A stretch of 64,000 nt of DNA from Mucilaginibacter sp. (GCF_025359345.1 NZ_JANYGQ010000010.1:1-64000); one strand, 5' to 3'; shown: positions 53,183-60,488, counted from the first letter of the stretch. Made by a program: numbers and translations. Notes: generated from the sequence alone by a model not told the origin.

Positions 53183-54318
53183 ACAGATTTAACTTTTATT
53201 GGAATTGTGAAATAAAAGGTACTCCCGGCGCCGGGATTCGATTTTACAAATATTTCGCCTCCGTGCGACTCAATAATTTTTTTGCAATGCGCCAGCCCTA
53301 TCCCGTTACCATCATAAACATCGCGAGTATGCAGCCTTTTAAAAAGCCTGAATATTTTTTTTGCAAATTTTGCCTCTATCCCGATCCCATTGTCAGTTAC
53401 CGCAAAGCGCCAGAATTTTTCGTCGCCGGTGGCGCCAATATTTATCACAGGTTTTTTGTGTTGTTCTCTGAACTTAATTGCATTTGTAATCAAGTTTTGA
53501 AAAAGCTGCCTTATTTCTAATGGGTAGCCGGTAATAATTGGCAGGTTATCATAAACTATTACTGCCCCGGTTGCCTTGATGGTTGCATCCAGATCCCGCT
53601 TCAGTTCATCCAGCAACAAGTTGCAGTTTACCTGCGCCATAGTTTTGTCGATCCCGATACGCGAGTAGTCGAGCAAGCCTGTAATCAAATATTTCATGCG
53701 GTTTGCTGCCTGGTTAATAAAATCAAAATAAGTTTTTGAATTTTCGTCCAGCGTTTCGGCGTATTCCAGTTGTATCAGTTCAACAAAATTGGTAATGGTT
53801 AGCAGGGGCTCCTGCAAATCGTGCGAGGCTATATATGCAAACTGCTCAAGTTCTTTGTTTTTGCGCTCAACCTCAAGCAAATGTTTTTTTATTGTTGTTT
53901 CCGCCTGCATTTTTTCGGTTAAATCGCGGGTAACTTTGGCGTATCCAACAACGTTTTTATTTTCATCGTGCAATGCCGTTAGGGTAATTGACCCCAAAAA
54001 CGCCGTCCCGTCCTTCCGTATCCGCCAGCTTTCATGATACGTGGTGCCCAGCCGATCGGCTTCGGCCAGGGTAGTGGCCGGGGTGCCTTTTTTGCGATCA
54101 CCATCCGAATAAAACAAACTGAAATTTTTTCCAATTATTTCTTCTGCCTTGTAACCTTTAATTTTTTCGGCACCCTTGTTCCAGGTTTCAACATTACCTT
54201 CTTTATCCAGCAAAAAAATGGCATAACCGTGTATCTCTTCCATCATTTTTAGTAACAGAAGTTGATTGTTATTAAATTTTGTATGTTCAGTTAAGCCGCT
54301 GCCGTGCGAAATATTCAA
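53179..54318 (-). CDS. PAS histidine kinase
   Basis: A 379-residue cytoplasmic kinase: PAS/PAC domain (about 25-140: GYAIFLLDKEGNVETWNKGA, KDGTAFLGSITLTALHDENK), coiled coil, a HisKA domain of the phytochrome/bacteriophytochrome-like type (FAYIASHDLQEPLLTITNFV), and HATPase (NLITNAIKFREQHKKPVINI, DNGIGIEAKFAKKIFRLF, GNGIGLAHCKKI). The PAS lacks the FixL heme histidine pattern. It precedes the receiver gene with a 4-bp overlap. No TGAYNNNNRTCA site was seen before its start, so it may be constitutive or regulated by another signal. Confidence 0.91.
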   Translation of the reverse strand: MNISHGSGLTEHTKFNNNQLLLLKMMEEIHGYAIFLLDKEGNVETWNKGAEKIKGYKAEEIIGKNFSLFYSDGDRKKGTPATTLAEADRLGTTYHESWRIRKDGTAFLGSITLTALHDENKNVVGYAKVTRDLTEKMQAETTIKKHLLEVERKNKELEQFAYIASHDLQEPLLTITNFVELIQLEYAETLDENSKTYFDFINQAANRMKYLITGLLDYSRIGIDKTMAQVNCNLLLDELKRDLDATIKATGAVIVYDNLPIITGYPLEIRQLFQNLITNAIKFREQHKKPVINIGATGDEKFWRFAVTDNGIGIEAKFAKKIFRLFKRLHTRDVYDGNGIGLAHCKKIIESHGGEIFVKSNPGAGSTFYFTIPIKVKSV

Positions 54319-54387
54319 AACGTATTAAGTTTGCTGATATTTATTTAAAGGTTATGTGTGATTCAGGGCTCCTTCCAATCTTTGAGT

Positions 54388-54495
54388 TTACAGAAGATTT
54401 TTAGCAATATTCCAGCAGGCAATTATCACCCCAACAAGGATGATTAAGCCAATAGCAACAAACATCACTACCGAATACAAAGGCTTTTCAATCAT
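54388..54495 (-). CDS. Small membrane peptide of 35 residues behind a proposed operator
   Basis: From ATG 54495 (minus): MIEKPLYSVVMFVAIGLIIL, then VGVIIACWNIAKNLL and TAA. One central hydrophobic helix with one cysteine, a positive tail and a short head, the classic shape of a small respiratory-enzyme or stress membrane peptide. The palindrome at 54566-54577 lies about 76 bp upstream of the start, the same distance as for ccoI, ccoNO and others; that makes the frame much more credible. It lies between the kinase gene and hemN, 69 bp past the end of the kinase's upstream region (54318). Too short for usual gene callers. Confidence 0.6.
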   Translation of the reverse strand: MIEKPLYSVVMFVAIGLIILVGVIIACWNIAKNLL

Positions 54496-54565
54496 TTTTA
54501 TTCTCAAATAGCGGTGAGTACATTCCTTAAATAGCTAAGTTAAATGTTGAAACATCTATAAAAAA

Positions 54566-54577
54566 TGACATTAATCA
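54566..54577. promoter_or_regulatory. Palindrome TGAC-ATTA-ATCA (proposed low-oxygen operator)
   Basis: Symmetric half-sites, AAAAAA before and CTTTTTA after. It lies just past the hemN stop (54582) and about 76 bp before the start of the 35-residue peptide gene on the minus strand. Confidence 0.65.
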
Positions 54578-54581
54578 CTTT

Positions 54582-55952
54582 TTATATAGCCATGCTAAAT
54601 AATTGTGTTGTTGGCTTATCGGCCCAAAGGCGCTCATCAAGCGCCATGCAAATGTTGCGCAGGTAGCGTTTGCCAAGAGGTGTGACTTTTAGTTCCCACG
54701 AGTTGAGTTCAATTAACCCGTCATCAGCCAGGGGCCTAAGCCGTTCAATGCCATCAAACAGGGCATCGCAGCCGTCAACATGGTAGTTCCAGGTGGTATA
54801 GCCTTTACACATAATGTTTAAAATGTGTTTACGCATTATCAAATCGGTGGGCGTTAATATATGCCCTTTAAAAACGGGCAGCTCGTCGTTATTTACAAGC
54901 TTCAGATATTCTTCAACAACTTTTACATTTTGAGCAAACCCATAGTACGAATCGCTAATGGCCGATACACCCAGCCCGATAAGCATTTGAGTGTGCTGAG
55001 CCGTATAACCCATAAAGTTGCGGTGTAGTGTACCCTTGGCCTCTGCTTCAAAAAGCTGGTCATCAGGCAAGGCAAAATGGTCCATACCAATTTCTTTAAA
55101 GCCATGCCCTCTCAGCAGGCTGCGGCCTATCTCGTAAAGTTTGCTCTTGTCGTGTGCATCGGGCAGATCTTTTTCAGTAAATAAACGCTGGCCGGGTTTA
55201 ATCCAGGGTACATGTGCATAACTGTAAAACGCAATCCTGTCGGGCATTAACTCGGCCACTAGCCTGATCGTTTCGGCAAGGCCCTGCATTGTTTGCAGCG
55301 GCAGGCCATAAATCAGGTCGTAGTTTATTGATGTATAGCCTATGGCCCTCGCTGCCCTTGTTATCGTTTCAACCTGTTCAAAACTTTGGTGGCGGTTAAT
55401 AATGGTTTGCACTATGGGGTCAAAATCCTGTATGCCAAGGCTGATCCTGCGGAAACCGAGGTTATACAAGGTAAGCAAGTGCTCAATAGTGGTATTTGCC
55501 GGATGCCCCTCGAAACTAAACTCAGCTCCGGGATGAACATCGGCGTCTTGCAAAAGACCAGAAATAAGCCTGTGCAAATTAGCCGAACTAAAAAATGTTG
55601 GCGTACCACCACCCAGGTGTATTTCTTTAATAAGTGGTTTACCGCCCATAATATTCAGGTACATTCTCCATTCCTTAAGTACAGCTGTAATGTAAGGGTC
55701 TTCAACCTGGTGATTTTTAGTTATGCGGGTATTGCAGCCGCAGTAAGTACAAAGGCTTTCGCAAAACGGCAGGTGAATGTAAATACTTATACCTTCGTTC
55801 CCGTTACTTTCAATAAACGACCGTTTTACCGTTTGTTTCCAGTCGGTAACTTTAAATGCGTTGGTGTCCCAATAGGGCATTGTTGGGTAACTGGTATAAC
55901 GTGGCGCCGGGACGTTGTACTTGTTGGCAAGGTCGTTAATCATATTTTCCAT
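54582..55952 (-). CDS. hemN: Oxygen-independent coproporphyrinogen III dehydrogenase HemN
   Basis: A 456-residue radical-SAM enzyme of normal HemN length. The cluster ligands are C64, C68 and C71 in PFCESLCTYCGCN, with the additional C73 typical of HemN. HLGGGTPTFFS, YLIYGLPLQTMQ-like segments and the C-terminal MCKGYTTWNYHVDG region also fit. It decarboxylates coproporphyrinogen III without oxygen and so serves heme synthesis under low oxygen. It is preceded on the same strand by the lactate-dehydrogenase-like gene (8 bp), which carries the operator; hemN is then the second gene of that unit. Confidence 0.95.
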   Translation of the reverse strand: MENMINDLANKYNVPAPRYTSYPTMPYWDTNAFKVTDWKQTVKRSFIESNGNEGISIYIHLPFCESLCTYCGCNTRITKNHQVEDPYITAVLKEWRMYLNIMGGKPLIKEIHLGGGTPTFFSSANLHRLISGLLQDADVHPGAEFSFEGHPANTTIEHLLTLYNLGFRRISLGIQDFDPIVQTIINRHQSFEQVETITRAARAIGYTSINYDLIYGLPLQTMQGLAETIRLVAELMPDRIAFYSYAHVPWIKPGQRLFTEKDLPDAHDKSKLYEIGRSLLRGHGFKEIGMDHFALPDDQLFEAEAKGTLHRNFMGYTAQHTQMLIGLGVSAISDSYYGFAQNVKVVEEYLKLVNNDELPVFKGHILTPTDLIMRKHILNIMCKGYTTWNYHVDGCDALFDGIERLRPLADDGLIELNSWELKVTPLGKRYLRNICMALDERLWADKPTTQLFSMAI

Positions 55953-55960
55953 GGCTAAGG

Positions 55961-56413
55961 TTAAACAGTTTTTTCGGGGGTAGTTTTATTGCAATCTTTG
56001 GCGCAGGCGCAAACCTGGCCAACGCATTTATTGAGGCTCCACAAATCAAGACTTTTGATTGTTTGGTCGGCTATTTCCTGCAACGCTTCATTGGCTAAAA
56101 GCGGCCCGCCGGGCGGATAGTTTTGAATATTTGCTATTTTTATACCGTGACTGGTCAATGCTGTCTTATCAAGGTGGCCGGTGCCGGCGGACCTGGTAAC
56201 AATAAATTGAATGCCCAGGGCAGCCAACTGTTCAGCCACTGGTGCTGATAAGTCATCATCTTCAGTAACAATAACCGCGTTTTTCCCTTCGGCGTAAACA
56301 GCCGTATCAACCCCTAAGGGATTGGAAATAAGCGTTATATCGTGCTTTTTCTGATTAGCTTTCGCCAGGTATTCTTTTTCAAAGGGCTTGACACTAAAGG
56401 CAACAGCTTTCAT
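55961..56413 (-). CDS. Truncated D-lactate-dehydrogenase-like protein with Cys tail, 150 aa
   Basis: The sequence follows the N-terminal catalytic-domain half of D-2-hydroxyacid dehydrogenases such as LdhA: MKAVAFSVKPFEKEYLAKAN, AVIVTEDDDLSAPVAEQLAA, IQFIVTRSAGTGHLDKTALT, GIKIANIQNYPPGG. Full-length enzymes are about 330 residues; here the nucleotide-binding half is missing and the chain ends with a cysteine-rich tail (NKCVGQVCACAKDCNK). It cannot be a dehydrogenase. The tail may bind an Fe-S cluster or metal. It heads the hemN unit with the palindrome at 56488 in front, so expression under low oxygen is likely. A regulatory or redox-linked role is conceivable; no function is known to me. Confidence 0.75.
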   Translation of the reverse strand: MKAVAFSVKPFEKEYLAKANQKKHDITLISNPLGVDTAVYAEGKNAVIVTEDDDLSAPVAEQLAALGIQFIVTRSAGTGHLDKTALTSHGIKIANIQNYPPGGPLLANEALQEIADQTIKSLDLWSLNKCVGQVCACAKDCNKTTPEKTV

Positions 56414-56487
56414 CCATTATAATATTTATAAGAACAAAGCTACCGTTATACCAAACCACAGAGTATGAGCGATGTCAGCCCAAAAAG

Positions 56488-56499
56488 TGATCTGTGTCA
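56488..56499. promoter_or_regulatory. Palindrome TGAT-CTGT-GTCA (proposed low-oxygen operator)
   Basis: Flanked by AAAAAG and GTTTTT, overlapping the stop of the regulator gene (56497). Centre about 80 bp before the start at 56413. Confidence 0.65.
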
Positions 56500-57549
56500 G
56501 TTTTTCATTTTAGCAAGCTTTTCGGGATTAATTACTGTAATCAGGCTTCCCTTCTTGTCAATCAGTCCTTCGTCTTTAAAATCCGACAGTGTACGGCTAA
56601 CAGTTTCGGTGGCCATACCGGCCATTGCAGCCAAATCCTCGCGCGTAATTTTAAAACCTTCGGCACCGGCAGGCTGCTGTTTGTAAAGCCGCATCATAGC
56701 CTCAGCCATCCGCTTTCGTACCGAATGGTAGGCCAATTGCAACAACTGGTCTTCTTTTTCCCTTATATTATTTGCTAAAATCTTGATGAACTCGCGCGCC
56801 ACTTCGGGGTACAGGTTAAGCAATTGCTCCAGCTGGTCTTTAGGGATAAGGCACAGGGTGCTATCTTCAAGGGCAGTAGCCGTATCGGAGTATGGTTCGT
56901 TTGACAGGAGGGCGTTAACACCCAGGTAATCGTCATCATTAAAAATACCGGTCATTAGTTCGCGCCCATCCTCTGCCAGCTTTATAGTTTTTACTTTGCC
57001 GCTAACAACAAGGTAAAGGCCGTTGCCTTTATCGCCATCGTAATAAATGACCTGATTTTTTTTAAACTGGCGGGCCTTTCGTTCACTTATAATTTTCTTC
57101 AGTTCATTAAACCCGTCATTTTTAGCTATCAGGTTATTTAAACGGTCTAATGATTTGCTATAGAAATTTTGCTGCAATTCCTTTTTCTTTAGCCTGCTTT
57201 CAATGGCATTTAATAAATCCATGTCATCAAAAGGCTTGGTCAGGTAGTCGTCGGCCCCCATTTCCATTCCCTTTCGTAAGTCAAGGCGTTCGGCTTTCGC
57301 AGTTAAAAATATAAAAGGCGTAGCAGCTGTCGCCAGGTTTTTGTTCAGCATATACAATACGCCATAGCCGTCAAGTTCGGGCATCATTATATCGCACAAA
57401 ATAATATCCGGCAAATTTTTCAGGGCCAGGTCAACCCCGGTTTTACCGTTATCGGCCTCAAATACCGTGTAGCCGGCTAACTCAAGAATTTCAACCACAT
57501 TTTCGCGGATGTCGTTATTATCCTCAATTATTAATACTTTCTTGCTCAT
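56497..57549 (-). CDS. Response regulator: receiver fused to Crp/Fnr module (FixJ-FixK-like)
   Basis: A 350-residue protein with a receiver (1-120; E9-D10, D53 in ILCDIMMPELDG, T83, K105 in TKPF), then a cNMP-binding-type beta-roll (about 155-275: NQVIYYDGDKGNGLYLVVSG, KTIKLAEDGRELMTGIFNDD) and a Crp-type winged helix (about 290-345: REDLAAMAGMATETVSRTLS). The recognition helix keeps E-T-V-S-R, the E/S/R triad that in Fnr reads TTGAT-type half-sites. There are no cysteines placed as in the Fnr Fe-S cluster, so oxygen sensing is not direct. It overlaps the upstream kinase by 4 bp (ATGA). Phosphorylation of D53 by the FixL-like kinase presumably switches DNA binding. Confidence 0.93.
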   Translation of the reverse strand: MSKKVLIIEDNNDIRENVVEILELAGYTVFEADNGKTGVDLALKNLPDIILCDIMMPELDGYGVLYMLNKNLATAATPFIFLTAKAERLDLRKGMEMGADDYLTKPFDDMDLLNAIESRLKKKELQQNFYSKSLDRLNNLIAKNDGFNELKKIISERKARQFKKNQVIYYDGDKGNGLYLVVSGKVKTIKLAEDGRELMTGIFNDDDYLGVNALLSNEPYSDTATALEDSTLCLIPKDQLEQLLNLYPEVAREFIKILANNIREKEDQLLQLAYHSVRKRMAEAMMRLYKQQPAGAEGFKITREDLAAMAGMATETVSRTLSDFKDEGLIDKKGSLITVINPEKLAKMKN

Positions 57550-58748
57550 GATATTGGAAATGTAATAGTGAATAAGGTTCCCTGGTTAATATTGCTGCTA
57601 AATTCAATTTGCCCGTTCATCAGACTGGTATAACGCGCCACAATATTTAAGCCCAAACCGGTACCCGGAATATTGCCTGTGTTGTGCGCTCTGAAAAAAG
57701 CTTCAAATAAGTGTTTCTGGTCGGTATCAGGTATGCCAATGCCATTATCCTTAATAGTAATTATACACTGTTGCCAGGTTACTTCGGTATTAAACTCAAT
57801 AAATGTGTTTTCGCCCGAATATTTAATGGCGTTGGCTATAAGGTTTATTACGCAGTTTTTAAGCAGGTTAGGGTCAAGGTTTATTATGCCGCTCGTGCCT
57901 GTATGCTGGTAAATAATATTTTGGTTCTGTTTGGCCACCATCTGCATTTCTTCAGTTATCTCTTCCGATAGCTTAACAACATCAAAATAAGTAAATGCCG
58001 GCTGTACCTTCCCTGCTTCCAGTTTTTCGAGCGAAAGGAAGTCGTTGAGAATAGTGGTTAAATTACCAACAGCATTCTTTATTTTTCCTACATGTTTCCG
58101 GATGTTTTCGTTTTCAAAAGGGAGTGCATATTTTTCAATAAGCGATGCCGACAATTGGATTGCACTTAACGGGGTACGGAATTCGTGCGATGCCATTGAA
58201 ACAAAACGGCTCTTTAGCTGGCCAAGTTCCTTCTCTTTTACAAGTGAAAAGCTCACTTCTTCTTTTGCAAGCTGCAGCGCCTGCACGGTTTCCCTAAGCG
58301 AATGCGTACGCGTCTCAACCAACTCCTCTAAATGAGCGGCGTATTCTTTTAGTTGGTGCTCGGCCTCTTTTTCCCGACTTAAATCATGAATAAAACCGGC
58401 GTAAATTTTCCTGCCTGCGAACGGAACATCGCTGACGCCCAGCCTGAATGGGAATGTTGTACCATCCTTTTTTAAACCGGTTACTTCCCTGCCAATACCA
58501 ATAATATGCGGCTCGTTGGTTCGCTGATAACGATGAATGTATTCATCGTGCTGGCTTTTGTATGGCTGAGGCATCAATGTCGAAACATTTTTACCAATAA
58601 CCTCTTCGGGCGTGCACAAAAACAACTTACATGCCGCCGGGTTAATGGATTCAACAATGCCATGCCCGTCGATGGTTAGTATCCCATCAATGGCGTTGTC
58701 AATTATCGCTTTTAGCAGGGCAGCGTTTTCCATATACTCGTTTAGCAT
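57546..58748 (-). CDS. FixL-like heme-PAS oxygen-sensing histidine kinase
   Basis: A 400-residue cytoplasmic kinase. Its PAS domain (about 8-128) reads MPQPYKSQHDEYIHRY and then PHIIGIGREVTGLKKDGTTF, very close to the heme PAS of Bradyrhizobium FixL. The heme-ligand equivalent is H67, and R73, H81 and R87 sit at +6, +14 and +20, the same offsets as FixL R206, H214 and R220 from H200. A coiled coil leads to HisKA (SMASHEFRTPLSAIQLSA, H188) and a HATPase (LIANAIKYSGENTFIEFNTE, NGIGIPDTDQKHLFEAFFRA, GTGLGLNIVARY). No membrane helix. It is followed by the receiver-Crp protein with a 4-bp overlap. Two palindromes precede it (58772 and 58838). Heme binding is an inference, but a strong one. Confidence 0.93.
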   Translation of the reverse strand: MLNEYMENAALLKAIIDNAIDGILTIDGHGIVESINPAACKLFLCTPEEVIGKNVSTLMPQPYKSQHDEYIHRYQRTNEPHIIGIGREVTGLKKDGTTFPFRLGVSDVPFAGRKIYAGFIHDLSREKEAEHQLKEYAAHLEELVETRTHSLRETVQALQLAKEEVSFSLVKEKELGQLKSRFVSMASHEFRTPLSAIQLSASLIEKYALPFENENIRKHVGKIKNAVGNLTTILNDFLSLEKLEAGKVQPAFTYFDVVKLSEEITEEMQMVAKQNQNIIYQHTGTSGIINLDPNLLKNCVINLIANAIKYSGENTFIEFNTEVTWQQCIITIKDNGIGIPDTDQKHLFEAFFRAHNTGNIPGTGLGLNIVARYTSLMNGQIEFSSNINQGTLFTITFPIS

Positions 58749-58771
58749 TTATTTACAGTCATGCGGGGTCG

Positions 58772-58783
58772 TGATATTTATCA
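58772..58783. promoter_or_regulatory. Palindrome TGAT-ATTT-ATCA (proposed autoregulatory site)
   Basis: Perfect TGAYNNNNRTCA only about 24-35 bp before the kinase start at 58748, a position that suits autorepression. Confidence 0.5.
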
Positions 58784-58837
58784 CAAATATCACTAGTGGC
58801 ATCCTAACCAAATATAACCCTTTTCATGTAGAAATGT

Positions 58838-58849
58838 GATCGTCGTCAT
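58838..58849. promoter_or_regulatory. Palindrome TGAT-CGTC-GTCA (proposed operator)
   Basis: Flanked by TTTTTT on the right. Centre about 95 bp upstream of the kinase start at 58748. Confidence 0.55.
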
Positions 58850-58933
58850 TTTTTGTACAAAACAGCCTCAAAGTATAAAGGCAACTGCCATCACAAAGCA
58901 TCTGCGTAAACTGATAACAAACAACCAGTTTGC

Positions 58934-58945
58934 TGATTTGTGTCA
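58934..58945. promoter_or_regulatory. Palindrome TGAT-TTGT-GTCA (proposed operator)
   Basis: Centre about 91 bp before the start of the LOG-family gene at 59031. Confidence 0.55.
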
Positions 58946-59030
58946 TATTTTATCAGCATTAATTTAAAAAACTTTACAGTATAATAAATCGCCAATAAGC
59001 CTGCAAAATGCCTGGTACAAAACTGTTGCT

Positions 59031-59750
59031 ATGAATAATTCAGAAATTCAATTTTTAGATGGGCCGCAATCAAGACTTAAAGAGTTAAAGTTTACTTTTC
59101 AAACCATGCGCGAACTTATCCACGGGTTCCGTGCGTTGCATTTTATAGGCCCTTGTATAACGGTCTTCGGTTCGGCCAGATTTAAAGATGGTCATCCTTA
59201 CTACGAACTCACCCGCAAAGCATCTGCCGAATTTGCAAAACTTGGATTTACCATCCTTACCGGCGGGGGGCCTGGTTTAATGGAAGCTGCAAACCGCGGC
59301 GCCCGCGATGTTGGAGGCCGTTCGGTTGGTTGTAATATTCAATTACCGGTTGAGCAGCGCCCAAACCCATACCTCGACAAATGGGTTTACATGCAGCACT
59401 TTTTTTTACGCAAAGTATTACTGGTAAAATATTCGTTTGCATTTATAGTGATGCCCGGCGGGTATGGCACGCTCGACGAATATTTTGAGGCGCTTACGCT
59501 TATACAAACTCATAAAATTAAAGATTTCCCGGTTATCATATTTGGCAGGGATTACCATAAGGAACTGTTGCAGCATATTGAAACCATGAAAAAGGATGGC
59601 ACGATAAGCGAGCCGGACGCTCATCTTTACCTGGTAACAGACGATATTGAGGAAGCTGTAAATTTAATAAAGGAAAAAAGCATTAAACAATATGGTCTAA
59701 AGCCCCGGCCCAAATCAAAGCCTACCTGGTGGTTATTTGAACACCGGTAA
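59031..59750 (+). CDS. LOG family / TIGR00730 Rossmann-fold protein
   Basis: A 239-residue protein of the lysine-decarboxylase-like (LOG) family, with ILTGGGPGLMEAANRGA, then VGCNIQLPVEQRPNPY and the diagnostic PGGYGTLDEYFEALTLIQTH (P-G-G-x-G-T-x-x-E). Some family members are nucleoside 5'-monophosphate phosphoribohydrolases that release cytokinin-like bases; the true role in most bacteria is unknown. The N-terminus (FLDGPQSRLKELKFTFQTMR) is longer than in minimal LOG proteins. The preceding palindrome at 58934 suggests induction together with the low-oxygen genes. Confidence 0.9.
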   Translation: MNNSEIQFLDGPQSRLKELKFTFQTMRELIHGFRALHFIGPCITVFGSARFKDGHPYYELTRKASAEFAKLGFTILTGGGPGLMEAANRGARDVGGRSVGCNIQLPVEQRPNPYLDKWVYMQHFFLRKVLLVKYSFAFIVMPGGYGTLDEYFEALTLIQTHKIKDFPVIIFGRDYHKELLQHIETMKKDGTISEPDAHLYLVTDDIEEAVNLIKEKSIKQYGLKPRPKSKPTWWLFEHR

Positions 59751-59797
59751 GCCGCCCGGGCAAACAAACTTGTACCATGATCTGCCACGGCATTGGG

Positions 59798-59809
59798 TGA
59801 CAACAATCA
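59798..59809. promoter_or_regulatory. Palindrome TGAC-AACA-ATCA (proposed operator, first of a pair)
   Basis: Flanked by CTTATT. Centre about 107 bp before the start at 59911; the second copy lies 22 bp (two helical turns) downstream. Confidence 0.6.
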
Positions 59810-59819
59810 CTTATTGGCG

Positions 59820-59831
59820 TGACAGCCGTCA
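59820..59831. promoter_or_regulatory. Palindrome TGAC-AGCC-GTCA (proposed operator, second of a pair)
   Basis: Followed by TTTTAT. Centre about 85 bp before the start at 59911. Confidence 0.6.
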
Positions 59832-59910
59832 TTTTATGCCGCCCAATTATTTCGAATTTAGCAGTCTGTAATATTATTACAATTTAATACAAGCTGAAAA
59901 TACACCCGTT

Positions 59911-60324
59911 ATGCAGGCAACAATTACCAATCCCGACCGCACACTCCAATATTATGTGATTGCCCGTAAATGGTTATCAGACCTAGAGTTTTTTAAAATA
60001 GAAACCGCGTACCTGCACCGGCTGATGGATGATTACATTGTGCGCTTACAGGACGCTGACCATATCCACCGGCTTATTGAAGTTGGCAAGGAACTGAAAA
60101 AACTGGAGCAAATGGAAATAAACAACATGCTGGCCAACCAAATAACGCAATTGGAACTGATGGCTGAGGATGTGATCCCTGAAGACTCCGAATCGCTGGC
60201 GGCTACACAGGTTCAGTTGGAATATTTTATCACCAACCTTAACCACCAATTCCGTAAAGTAAAGCAGGAATTGTTCAGGCTGGTGCTTGATGTTAAGCAT
60301 AAATACAAAATTATAGCAAACTAA
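59911..60324 (+). CDS. Small helical protein of unknown function, 137 aa
   Basis: A soluble protein, probably a helical bundle: LQYYVIARKWLSDLEFFKIE, TAYLHRLMDDYIVRLQDADH, then coiled-coil-like KELKKLEQMEINNMLANQIT and LEYFITNLNHQFRKVKQELF. No cysteine, signal or membrane part. The opening W-L-S-D-L-E-F-F-x-x-E recalls W-Q-Q-D-I-G-F-M-E-E-E in the protein at 36755; both may be distant relatives, each preceded (directly or through its operon) by a TGAYNNNNRTCA site. Two tandem operators sit upstream, and a terminator follows at 60351. Function unknown. Confidence 0.7.
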   Translation: MQATITNPDRTLQYYVIARKWLSDLEFFKIETAYLHRLMDDYIVRLQDADHIHRLIEVGKELKKLEQMEINNMLANQITQLELMAEDVIPEDSESLAATQVQLEYFITNLNHQFRKVKQELFRLVLDVKHKYKIIAN

Positions 60325-60350
60325 ATCTCACCCCCATAATACCCGATAGT

Positions 60351-60379
60351 AAAAGCGCACATAACCCGGCGCTTTTTTC
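60351..60379 (+). terminator. Rho-independent terminator
   Basis: AAAAGCGC - ACATAACCCG - GCGCTTTT hairpin running into a T-rich tail, 27 bp after the stop at 60324. Confidence 0.75.
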
Positions 60380-60488
60380 TTTCATATAATTTTAATTGAC
60401 CTGTTGTAACGGAGCCCGCAGCTTGCAATTGTTTCTTTTGTGTGGTTTTAGCATTATTTAATTATTTTGCGAAACTTAAAACCAACAT

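Noticed and set aside
53179..54318. Second heme-sensing PAS kinase
   Set aside because: Its PAS lacks the His/Arg pattern of FixL; only the kinase at 57546 has it.
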